Source of the DNA: Gnetum montanum | Taxonomy: Eukaryota; Streptophyta; Gnetopsida; Gnetales; Gnetaceae | Direction of reading: 5' to 3' | DNA length: 64,000 nucleotides | Assembly (NCBI GenBank): GCA_015680685.1 | Contig: MNCI01013753.1 | Location: 59,256-123,255 of the forward strand | In this document: piece by piece, positions 54,483 through 64,000 of the stretch | How the letters are laid out: each line of letters starts with the position of its first letter | Numbering within the stretch: the stretch's first letter is position 1 | The notes under the pieces: model-generated | Databases searched by the model: none | The model's input: only the letters and a program-made list of their open reading frames with translations | Told to the model about the DNA's origin: nothing | Position numbers and translations under genes: made by a program

Positions 54483-54501
54483 GTTGCTGGCAACGACGCC
54501 A
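54483..54501 (-). promoter_or_regulatory. Primer-binding site, nested element
   Basis: The minus strand reads TGGCGTCGTTGCCAGCAAC, next to the 5' LTR end (CTCATCA then T). Close to the tRNA-Asp type site of Athila/Tat elements. Confidence 0.8.
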
Positions 54502-54502
54502 A

Positions 54503-55477
54503 TGATGAGTGGCGAGGTACCCCTACACTCAACCATACTAAACGAGTGTAGCACGCACGATTTGGTCGAACTCCACAGACTAAATGCCTACACGCCCCAT
54601 GGAACACTTGGGGTTAATCATTCGTTGTCTTCCCAGACTTACTTGTAGTTGTCACGGTGTATGGTTAAGTAAGTTTGAGGTATATGATTTTTATGTGTTT
54701 TTCTCCTATGCTATTGAGGTGAAAGGTTGAGAAAGCTAACTAAGTCTAACTAAGGACAAAGTCTAAATTAACTAGCGTCAGCATCCGTTCCCACTTACCG
54801 TACACACCCTAAACTATGCAACTGTGGCTACCAAACGCTAATCATTACTGGGATCACCACACGTAATGCATGTGCTCGAAGTGGTCATACTGAGGAACTT
54901 AACTAGCCTAAACATAATGAGCATCCGTTCCTTGACTAGCCGTACATATCCTTAGATGCTTGTAATCAAGTCATACTCATTTCGCATTCTAGGAGTTGAG
55001 GGTGAGAGAATCTAATCGCGATGAGTAGCCGATTCCTTGATTAGCCATACACATTCGTCAATGCTTGTAATCAAGTCGTACTCATGCTGTGCTAATGTAG
55101 GTAATAAATAACTGGTAGGAAATAACATGTAATAAAATCCTATTCCATGCACTACAAGGTTTATCCACAAAGCTTGTCTTTATTGCCGTACACAACTTGC
55201 GTTCAAGTACAAAGCTGCTCGAATAAAGATCCGTTCACTCGGGTACTCCTACTGTGGGCACATGGAAAATATTCTATCTTTGGAGTGATCAATCTGCCAG
55301 AGTTTCCCTACTTTAATCCTAGGATGGGAAATAAGGGGAGTGCCGCCTCTTATTTATAGATTTGACGGCAGACCGCGATATTTTGTACGTGACATCGTAG
55401 GGGATGACGCGATATCGCATGGGATGTGATATTGCGACGACCACGATATTGCGGCTCATGCGAATCATGTCTCATCA
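54503..55477 (-). repeat. 5' LTR of the nested Athila-like element
   Basis: About 975 bp, same orientation as the copy at 48,279-49,248. The U3 palindromes have decayed (only one perfect GCGATATCGC remains, near 55,409); TATA box TATAAATAAG near 55,351. Confidence 0.88.
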
Positions 55478-55482
55478 ATGAT

Positions 55483-57300
55483 GAACCTTTGATGGTGACT
55501 CAAAGCATGCTCAAGATTGTAGAGGTAGTAAAGATTCTAACTAGGCATGTGAGAGATAGATGGATTAAGTGCTTAGACATGAATAATATCCCAAGATTCG
55601 AGGGGGGATACAACTCTGATCTGCAAACACATCTACAAGCTTTCTATGATGCCTGTGCCTTATAGAACATAGAAAATGAATGGCAGAAACTCAAGCGCTT
55701 CCATAGGACAATCATCAAGGAAGCTAAAAGCTAGTACTAGTCCTTGGAACCAAAATCCATTTGCCAATGGAGTACCATGTTAGAGCTATTTAATGACAAA
55801 TATTAGACATACTCCAAACTGTTTAATCTGAGAAGGCAAATCCAAGGCTGGAAATAGGAAACACATGAACCCTTGGATGCCACCATGGGTAGGTACTATT
55901 CACTCTTACAATGATGCCATAGCCATGGTTATTCTTAGAGGAAACAACTTCGCCACATCATAGATGGGCTCAGAGCAGAAACTAGAAGAACTCTTGGGGT
56001 ATATGCCCAAGGAAGATTGTCTAAATTGAGAGCTTATCAGATTTAAATGCTGATTGAGCAAGTAGTAATAGAAGAAGGTGAGTTGTGAAAAAGAGAAAGT
56101 GTAGAAGAGTATAATAGGGATCCTTCCATTAGAAAATGGGAGGTCCAATTTTGTAACAAAGAGAAATCACCACTCGATGAAGTAGTGAATAGGAAAACCC
56201 TGCCCATCCAAAAATTTGTTTATGATATTTTGGCAAAGGTTAATAAATTATGGGACTCTTTGGATGAAAAATAGTTATCATAAGCATAGGAGGTGAAAAG
56301 AAGTTGCTATGAAGATTGCTAAAGAATCCAAAGAGCAAAATAGTTATCATAAGCATAGGAGGTGAAAAGAAGCTGAATGTGCCTACCAAAGAGGTAAGTG
56401 TAAAGTTATGGCCATAGAGCAAGTTGTGGAAACCAACTCTAATGATGAAACTAATTATGAAATTTGTTAATACGAACATCCAAAATGTTTTTGCACATAG
56501 GCAAGCACCTAGAGGATTAAATCCTTGACTAGCACATACAAGAGTCTAGGGTGTATGCATTAAATCCTTGACTAGCACATAGGCAAGCACCTAGAGGATT
56601 ACCTTATCCTCAAGGCAATCCAAGGTAGTTCCACCAACAACAACAAGCTTACTAGCCAAGTGGAGGTCCTCCACAACCTTATGAATAATACCAATAATGG
56701 TACCAATCACAATTACGGGGAATGCCACCACCAAGATAATAGTACCCTTATAGGCAACCAGATTCATACGGGTCCTATGTTTAGCAACCTGTCTCTCTAA
56801 GAAGTTTTGCAAGTCATACCTCATTTTAGCATCACTATTACCCTCCATAGTACCACTAAACACATTCACCATCTACTCAAGGGGAAAAACCATATCGATA
56901 TCATCCTCTAGATTTTTCTGCACACACATAGTTACCTCCTACTCCATCCATGCAGGGTGAGATTCCTCCACAGTTGCAAAAATGAAATGCTATGAGGGGT
57001 ATACATTCAAAAACAGGTTTTGAGCCTAGCAGTTTAGACAATTGATCTAGAAAATGATCCTTTTTCCAACCCAACAGTCCTCTCCAACCCTCATAACCTA
57101 GTATGGATGATCATCCGATATCTCCAATAACCTCATCCTATGCATCAAATACCTTTGAATGTCCTTCAAACCAAATGTTACCTCTGATTTGCACTATGAT
57201 GCTAACTCATGATGTTATCTACTAGATCAAGGCTAGCAATCTTCCCACGAAAAGATCTGACCTAGGAAGTCCACTCATTTACCTACAGATCACTAGACAT
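55483..57300 (+). pseudogene. Athila-like gag, remainder (plus element)
   Basis: Continues the gag frame interrupted by the nested element: MVTQSMLKIVEVVKILTRHV, then the capsid domain (NIENEWQKLK, ETHEPLDATMGRYY, LRHIIDGLRAETRRTLGVYA) to about 56,110, then a linker. Many stops (CAG to TAG and TGG to TAG or TGA are common). A duplicated 45-bp piece, AGTTATCATAAGCATAGGAG, occurs at about 56,273 and 56,341, and a second small duplication (ATTAAATCCTTGACTAGCAC) at 56,516 and 56,562. Confidence 0.78.
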
Positions 57301-58200
57301 GAGCCCTGTAAGGCTCTTTTTAACTTTGGTTTTGGAGTTAATCTCATCTCCCATGACATGTACAAGGCTTAGAACCTACCACCTCTCAAGAAGAGCATCA
57401 TTTGTCTAGAATTGGCAGATTAGTCAATTACTGTCCCTGTAGGATTAGTAGAGGACATTGTGACCATAGATTATGGGTGATCCTATCCTGCTAATTTTTT
57501 GGTGATCAAGGTTGAAAACTATAAAAGTGACTTCCCCATAATTATGGGAAGAGCTTGGTTAAGCACGGTCGATGCACGTATGGGCATAAGAGACCTATCT
57601 CTAGAAATATCCAAAGAAAATGAATTTGGCAAAATAGAGAAGAAGTGTATTCTATGCATTGCATATAGAGGTAACAGGTGTAATTTTGTGCAAAATATTT
57701 GGTCCATCAAAAGTACATACATTAAAGAATGCAATCAGTGTGCATAAGAAATCAATATTCAAAGGTGTCTATACATAGTAGCCATAAAACAAGAGGGCAC
57801 TCTATGGTTGATAGCTAACTTGGATAGTAGCACATTATGCATGGAATCAACTAAGAGCCTAACATGTGCTTATGTTGAAAGCATGGATAAACTTGAATAA
57901 GTTCATCCCCAACTCTCTGATGAAGATGATGATACTTGTTGGAGAGAGTTGAAAATCCTTGATAACTTCAAGTAGGAGCCCCTAGAGCTAAAAACTTTGC
58001 CAGCCAACATGGAATATGCATTTTTAAATAATGGTATATTGGTCATAATGAATGCCAAATTTGCTCCTAAACAAAAAGAAAAGTTATTAAAGGTGATTAA
58101 CAAATGGCCAACAGCCTTTGCTTGATCATATCCTGAGCTAACAGGAATCAATCCAAGGATATGCCAACATTGCATTTACATTGACCCGGCCATGAAGCAT
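57301..58200 (+). pseudogene. Athila-like protease region, plus element (catalytic Asp lost)
   Basis: The protease reads ALFNFGFGVNLISHDM near 57,316-57,363. The active D-S-G of the sister copy is N-F-G here, so catalysis is lost. VPVGLVEDIV, YPANFLVIKVEN and DFPIIMGRAWLSTVDARMGI (57,499-57,600) follow. A linker to RT (DDDTCWRELKILDNFK ... FAPKQKEKLLKVINKWPTAFA) runs to about 58,130. Confidence 0.75.
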
Positions 58201-59450
58201 AGAAGGTAGCTGCAGAGGTAGCTAAATCCCAAATTGAAGTAGATCATCAAGGAGGAAATTGAACAACTCGTCAAGGTAGGATTCATCTATCCCATCATGA
58301 ATAGTGAGTGGGTTAGCCTACTCATAATTGTGTTGAAGAAAGTTGGAAAATGGTAGGTTTGCATTGACTTTAGGCTATTGAATATGACAACATTTAAAGA
58401 TCATTTTGTGTTGCCATTTGTGGATCAAGTGTTGGACATCATATTTGAGCATTATTATTATAGGTTCTTCGATGGTTATAGTGGCTATAACCAAATCCAT
58501 ATTGCACAAGAAGATTAAGCAAAGACAACATTCACAAGTCCCTTGGGGGCTTTTGCATATTGCAAGATGCCATTTGGTCTATGAAATGGCCCTGCAACAT
58601 TTCAACACTTGGTCCTTAGTATTTTCCAACTACAAATCAGTAATGGTGTGGAAGTCTTCATGGATGACTTTTCCACCTATGGAGCTACATTTGAGCAAGC
58701 CTTGGACTACCTTGAGCAAGTACTGAAGGGATGTGTTGAAAAAAATCTACAGCTCAACTCGCAAAAGAACCATCTCATGGTCCAAGAAAGCATGGTATTG
58801 GGGCATAGAATTAGTCAAGCAGGGATTAAGGTAGACCCAAAAAAGATAAGGGTCATCCAAGGAATAACATGTCAGCCAGAGACAGTTAAACATGTTCAGT
58901 CATTCCTTGGATGCATTGGCTACTATTGGTGATTCATAGAGAATTTCTCTAAGATCGAAAAACTATTGGTAGAGCTTACAAAAAAAGATGCACCTTTCAT
59001 TTGTACTAAGGAATGTGAACATGCATTCCAATAGTTAAAAGAGAAACTCATAGAAACACCGATCCTATGAGCACTAGACTAGTCCAGACCCTTCTGCATC
59101 ATGACGGATGCATCTAACTATGCCTTGGGAGTAGTGCTCATGTAGATGGATGATAAGAAACGTCCATACTACATCCATTGCGCAAGCTGAAGAATTGTGG
59201 GAGCATAATTAAATTACACCACCATAGAAAAGGAACTAATGGTTGTGGTGTATACTCTTGAAAAGTTTAGACACTATGTGCTTGGCTACAAAGTATTTGT
59301 GCACATGGATCATAGTGCAATCCACTTCCTCATGAATAAGTTGGTGGTGAGCCCTTGTATCATACGGTGGCTCATGGTCTTACAGGAATTCAATCTCATG
59401 ATGGTAGATCAAAAAGGAAAAAAAATGTGGTTTCTCACTACCTCTCTTGC
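58201..59450 (+). pseudogene. Athila-like RT-RNase H, plus element
   Basis: RT blocks: EEIEQLVKVGFIYPI, VCIDFRLLNM, FFDGYSGYNQI, NGPATFQ, catalytic FMDDFSTYG (58,657-58,683; Athila-type FMDD in place of YxDD), LGHRISQAGIKVDPKKI and FLGCIGYYW. RNase H: FCIMTDASNYALGVVLM and TIEKELMVVVYTLEKFRHYV. Stops scattered throughout (near 58,208, 58,516, 58,578, 58,930, 59,030). The polymerase is dead but covers the whole domain. Confidence 0.85.
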
Positions 59451-60776
59451 TTAATATGGGATAATAAAGAGGAGGAAAGCCTGCTCTTTGATCAATTTCT
59501 AGGTGAACCCCTCTTTATAGGAGCATTAAATGATCAAACACTCATAAAAATAACTTGGTATAATGGCATCCTCATCTATCTTCTTAGTCAGAAGATGCCA
59601 CAAGATCTTGAGTTTAGAAAGAGGCAACAATTTCTCCATTGGCCCAAATATTTCTTGGAAATCAATGGACATCTTTACAAGGTATGCATCGATGGCCTGA
59701 TTCGTTGGTGTGTCCTTGATGAAGATCAACTGTATGTTCTCTAGGATGCTCATGAAGGGGTTTGTGGAGGCCACTATGCAGGGAGATGCACAACTATAAA
59801 AATATTTATGGGAGAATACTATTGGCCTATAATCTTTAGAAATGCCCACTAGTTTATCCAATCTTGTAAACATTATCAACAAGATGGGGGGATGACCACT
59901 GTCATGGAAGGTTCTCAATAGTGGATTCAACCACTGGAACCTTTTGACATATGGGGCATTGACTTCATGGGTCCCATCACACCTATGTCTAATGGAAAGA
60001 CATATATTATTGTAGCAATTAACTACTACACAAAATGGGCAGAAGTAGTAACCGTTATTGATTGTACATCATCCATTGTTGGTAGCTTTATATAATAAAA
60101 TATTGTAAATAGGTTTGGGGTGCCACATTCACTAATTTCTTACATTGAAACTCATTTGACAGGTTCTATTTTTAGAAAGTTAATGCAACACTTGAGGGTT
60201 GAACATAAATTAACAACACCCTATTGCCCCCAAGCCAATGATCAAGTAGAGGTAACTAACCGAGAGATCATAAAAATACTAACATGGACCATTAGCAAAT
60301 ATAGGAAATATTGGAGTACAAAACTTAACGATGCCCTCTAGGCTTACCATTTAACATGGAAACTTCCTATTGGCCACTCTCTCTATGAGTTAGTGTACAG
60401 AAAACTTCCAACACTTTGGATTCAATCTGAGCTTCGTACACTCTACTTGTGATCTGAATCATGACTTAAGTCTAGCATAGAAAGAAAGATTGATCAACCT
60501 GAATGTACTAGATGAAAACTAATTTGTGGCACTATATTTGAATAAGGTGCACAAGGCATTCAACAAGCAATGTCATGACCTCAGAATAAGGAAACTAAAA
60601 CTTCAACCAGGAGATAAGGTTCTCTATTGGAACCCCACACATGTACCCCAAAAGGAAAAATTTCAAACATTGTGGGAGGGACCTTATATAATTGATCAAA
60701 CCTTTCCCTCTGGGTCCATGTTAATCTACAAGCCTAAAAGCCTAAATAAAAAGCAGTTGGTCAACATCCAATAAGT
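59451..60776 (+). pseudogene. Athila-like integrase, plus element
   Basis: The zinc finger is DAHEGVCGGHYAG ... SCKHYQQ (the last Cys changed to Tyr). The DDE core has [11 protein letters not shown] (first Asp kept), SLISYIETHL (second Asp changed to Tyr) and DQVEVTNREIIKIL (Glu kept). The C-terminal part has PGDKVLYWNP and TLWEGPYII. Ends near 60,773 with TAA. Loss of two catalytic or structural residues plus stops makes it inactive. Confidence 0.82.
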
Positions 60777-62382
60777 AAAACCTTTCCTCGAACCAAGATA
60801 GCCAGTGCAACTACCACCTCAGTAGATGTACAACCACATTCCATTTCTTGAATCTCCTCCTTTTAACTCAGTCATGGGGGAGATAGACATTCATGCTAAT
60901 AATTCATATGGCTTCTCAGTTTTTTCTACTTTTTTATTTTTCACGTTTTTCATTTTTACAAATTATTTATTTTACAAATTTTTTATTTTCAAAATTTTCT
61001 AATTTTATACCATCATTAGTACCTTTGAGACTTTCTGAATTATTTCACACTTTCTTGTATATTTTATTTATTTTATTTTATTTTGTTTTTTTTTTTTGAG
61101 TGTGACTTTTCATCATTTTTGCTAATAAAAGTGATTTATTGCCATAGGACACAATGCTGCCATTGTTGTTTATTAATGATGGTTTGTGCTTAATGTTGTG
61201 ATTGTCGATGTTTGGTTTCTATTTTCGAATTTTGATGTCTGATGACTATGACATGGTTTCTTTTTCATGGAATAGGCAATGAGTCCACATCATCCACCCA
61301 TCCAATAAACTCTATGGTTTTCCTTATTCTGGGAATTTGAGGTCCCTTCCATTAAAGAAACTTTTAATCAATCAATGACCTTGGTAGTTTTGGAATTAGG
61401 AAGGATTCAAAGGTTTGTAAAAGGTGTGACTTCAAGGGGACTCAATACTCTTTGTACTCTTCTACTTGCTTGAGTGTTTTCATGGACTTCTTATCATTCC
61501 ATTTCCACCACTAATAGGAAGTCAAATAAAGTCTTTGCATGGTGTGGTTCCCATCCAAAAAAAAAAAAAAAACATGATGGTAATTCAAAGCACACACCCT
61601 AAAAAAATAAATGGGCTACAAGCACTGGTTATGGGACTAGAAAAACATGCACCCATCCCTAAAGGTGCCCTCTAACTAAGACCCTCTCTCACTTCCTACT
61701 TCTGTCTTTTCTTCTCTTTATGGAATGGTGGTTATTCTGTGGAAGCAATCTCATGTCTCGTGTGAGTGGACTGGTCTTAGAATGTCAATGCAAAGTCACT
61801 GAAAGAGGCTAGTTTTCGTTTAGACTAAGGATGGATCTTCTTAGGTCATTTTAAACACAAATCCCACAAGGGACTTCTTATGACCTTAATTTGAAATTTT
61901 ATTCCACCTTCTTCATCATCCATCTATGCTGCCGCAACTCATGTCATTGCGACATTCTATATTATGCTTTATGTCTTGGTATGATGTGTTTGAATTCTTG
62001 GATAGATTTTTTTTGGTTGGTCCTTAACCTTTCATGACCATTAATCAACTATGGGATCCACAAACTCCTTAGTCAAGGTTATGCAAGGGCAACAAGGGCA
62101 TGAGCCTACTATGGGGAGGACCCACTTGCATAGCTCTTGGTTTGCTTAGTTGAGGTTCCTTACCTTAGACATTGGTAAAATCCTATCTTTCACATATTCC
62201 ACTATGTATTCCACTCAGTGCTCCTTAACCTTTTATTTCATTCATCCCCTGAATCAATTTTCTCATTTTTTCCAAATTTATGAGCTCCAACACCCTCTTC
62301 TCATATTTTCATAATGTTCATGGCCTTTTGAGCTTTCATTTTACCCTAATTTCATTCAAAAATTCTTTGTATTTTGTAAGTT
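60777..62382 (+). other. Post-pol spacer of the plus Athila-like element
   Basis: Non-coding. Shares ordered blocks with the nested element's spacer: CAGTCATGGGGGAGAT near 60,870, TCTTTGCATGGTGTGGTTC near 61,535, GGGGAGGACCCACTTGC near 62,115. T-rich tracts at 60,930-61,100 and an A-run at 61,556-61,573. No 3' LTR matching 46,426-47,335 along its length could be placed with confidence. Confidence 0.55.
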
Positions 62383-62656
62383 TGACTAGAGTCAATGGTT
62401 GTCCATGGTGGTCAACAACTATGTTGACAAGGCCTCGTCTACATAACTGACCATGTTGACAAGGCCCTATCGATGAGGCCTCATCGACACAATGTAAAAA
62501 TCCTATATATGTTGTTGTAAACTTAGAAATTTTTATCATTTTCCTCATAACACACAGAGTTTTTGCCATTTTTTAGAGCCCAAAACCTTCTAGAGCCCTT
62601 AACTTCCCAACCATTTATCCAAATCATTTCATTCTTCGATCTTGCAGTTACTATAG
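62383..62656 (+). promoter_or_regulatory. LTR-like promoter segment with palindromic motifs
   Basis: Contains GACAAGGCCTCGTC-type motifs and the perfect 18-bp palindrome TCGATGAGGCCTCATCGA (62,470-62,487), then a TATA-like CCTATATATG at about 62,503-62,512. The same motif type precedes the TATA box in the LTR at 46.43-46.56 kb. This may be the diverged start of the plus element's 3' LTR or the LTR of a further element whose gag-like region follows. Confidence 0.45.
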
Positions 62657-62957
62657 GTAAGCTCTTTATCATGGGGGCTACAAACCTTAAGGTTTCTGAT
62701 GAAAACTTTTAGAACATTTTTTTAACCCCTCCAAAGGGTTAATAACTTTAACAATATATAATTTTTGAGAGTTAATCCTTTCAATGACCTCTAGGATGAT
62801 TTATTAACAATAACACATAAATATAACGATGATTGAAGTAATTAAATCTGCCATAATTACAACTTAGCCAAGTTTAACTATCCTAAAGAGATAAAGGTAT
62901 TCCAATTGCTTCATGTTACACAATGACTGCTAACCCATGATTTTATTATGATTACAG
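62657..62957 (+). other. Candidate 5'-leader intron (301 bp)
   Basis: CTATAG then GTAAGCTC at the left edge and TTATGATTACAG just before the ATG at 62,958. It is AT-rich inside with no coding potential. Good GT...AG ends; no transcript evidence available. Confidence 0.4.
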
Positions 62958-64000
62958 ATGGCACCAAGACCGAAATTCCCATAGGAAGGAGAACCCTCTC
63001 ACCTAAGGGAGAAATGAGCCAAAGTTAAAAGGGGCCAATAAGAATAGGCCTAAGAACTGCCAGAGGCAATCCATGCAACGGGACCTCTTTGTGAGGAGTG
63101 CAAAGTAGAATCTATTCAACAAATTCTAGAAGAAGAAGTGCCAATAGAGTAATCACAGCAAGGGGAAGCACTAGGACTTGTTCCAAGGCTTGAAGTCACT
63201 TTAACTTAAGCTTGCCTTGACATCATCAGGTCCTAAGAGATTCAATGCTCAATCCTCTAAGAAATAAACTTCGGGTGATTTCTAGAGAAAGCTCTAGCAA
63301 AAGTTAAAACACAATTGCAAACCTCTTCCATGTGGCTAGTTATCACATTCAGTGGGAAATGGTACATGGAATAGAAATATCTCTTCTAGAGCAATAGAAG
63401 GCTGGGGTCCATAGTGAAAATTAAGGATATTTAGGTGTCCTAATTGGCTGAGGCTATCACACAAGCATTGGGGTTGCTTGATATTGGGACATAGTTGGTT
63501 GAGCTATCAACAAAAGATGATCTTGAGGCCAAAAAGAAGTGGACTTAGCGGTGTTACAGTGTTGACTATAAGGAGTATAGTGTGTTCACATCGGCAGAAT
63601 GCATTTACTTCAAAATTGTGGCTTATCACCTCAATCCAACAGTGAGGCCTAGCAAGATGACTACCTTTTTCACCTAAGCATGTGCCACGCTAAGTGGGAG
63701 ATTTCCTATTAACCTTCCACAACTAATCTATTTAGAAATCAAAAAGCATTTCAAGGAAAATGAATGTGGAAGGAAAACCCTACCCTTTTTGTCCCTCATC
63801 TAGAAACTTTGCAAGAGGGCAATAATTATCCACTACATCAATGATACAATTAGGCATGCTCCTTTGGCTTCATGGTTTGAAATCATGAAAAAGAAGACAC
63901 CTATCACAACTCAAGAAGAGGAGCAGTTGCCACCTCCACCGCTTATTTAAGAAACAATGCAGAGGCCCACGTAGCCATTGAGCACTTGCATGAAATCCAA
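62958..64000 (+). pseudogene. Retroelement gag/plant-transposon-like protein relic (runs off the window)
   Basis: ATG at 62,958 (MAPRPKFP). The frame has many stops but keeps a recognisable block: FTSAECIYFKIVAYHLNPTV, LSGRFPINLPQLIYLEIKKH, RKTLPFLSLI and KLCKRAIIIHYIND (about 63,590-63,840). This resembles the 'putative plant transposon protein' domain found in N-terminal ORFs of Ogre/Athila-type elements. It ends in a Pro-rich stretch at the window edge. The rest of the element is outside. Confidence 0.5.

Larger units (their letters stand above)
48279..55477 (-). mobile_element. Nested minus-strand Athila-like element, RT/integrase deleted
   Basis: Complete at both ends: LTRs 48,279-49,248 and 54,503-55,477, 7-bp terminal inverted repeats TGATGAG/CTCATCA, and a 5-bp target duplication. 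The interior is on the minus strand: primer-binding site, gag, protease, then directly the post-pol spacer. Compared with the plus element, about 2.9 kb (RT, RNase H, integrase) is missing. LTRs differ at several percent of positions by eye, so the insertion is not recent. It lies within gag of another element of the same family. Confidence 0.9.

Noticed and set aside
62383-62960. 3' LTR of the plus Athila-like element
   Set aside because: Only the U3-type motif and TATA box resemble the 5' LTR. The R/U5 sequence and the TCATCA end are not found, so I call only an LTR-like promoter.

Overview
The window looks like nuclear DNA of a seed plant. It is AT-rich, has plant-type introns, carries relics of leucine-rich-repeat receptor kinases, and is dominated by broken LTR retrotransposons and integrated pararetrovirus (Caulimoviridae) DNA. 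The receptor-kinase wording (a non-RD 'HCDVKPHN' catalytic loop followed by 'EYGIGGEVS'), the long LTRs and the mass of old nested elements suggest a gymnosperm, perhaps a conifer. That placement is an inference. I found no clearly functional host gene; almost everything is a relic.

Layout. 1-1,308: non-coding, with a 23-bp minisatellite. 1,309-20,678: an endogenous caulimovirid array of at least five partial genome units. Unit A (+, 1,309-5,417) abuts unit B inverted (-, 5,418-11,354). A 53-bp filler follows, then C (+, 11,407-14,023), D (+, 14,055-18,925) and E (+, 18,926-20,678). The deduced viral gene order is leader, movement protein, coat/zinc knuckle, protease, RT, RNase H, an unrecognised ~300-codon ORF ('ORF X'), then the promoter region. 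Only unit B keeps the movement-protein gene, and its frame is fully open (561 codons). Each of the four leaders carries a TATA box and three tandem hairpins whose stems covary. 20,679-23,388: the 3' half of a Ty3/gypsy chromovirus, cut into by the viral array. 24,671-28,620: two receptor-kinase relics, one carrying a Ty1/copia remnant. 31,636-33,472: a 1.36-kb TG...CA insert between 236-bp direct repeats, with a dense cluster of TACGC inverted repeats. 34,005-36,710: two tandem arrays and tRNA-like (SINE-like) sequence. 37,528-41,364: a nearly full-length LRR receptor-kinase pseudogene. 43,568-46,425: the 3' end and putative long LTR of a minus-strand chromovirus. 46,426-60,776 and beyond: a plus-strand Athila-like gypsy element. 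Inside its gag a second, minus-strand element of the same family is inserted (48,279-55,477, TSD ATGAT) which has itself lost RT, RNase H and integrase. 62,383-64,000: an LTR-like promoter, a candidate 5'-leader intron and a gag-like relic that runs off the window.

How the parts relate. The viral units fit integration of circular or concatemeric viral DNA followed by end joining, inversion, microhomology deletions and point decay. The retroelements form a stratigraphy: the minus chromovirus was entered by the plus Athila-like element, which was entered by the minus Athila-like element. The three receptor-kinase relics suggest a local gene cluster broken up by transposition. The least explained items are the covarying leader hairpins, ORF X, and the palindrome-rich segments at 32.8-33.15 kb and in the Athila-like U3 regions.
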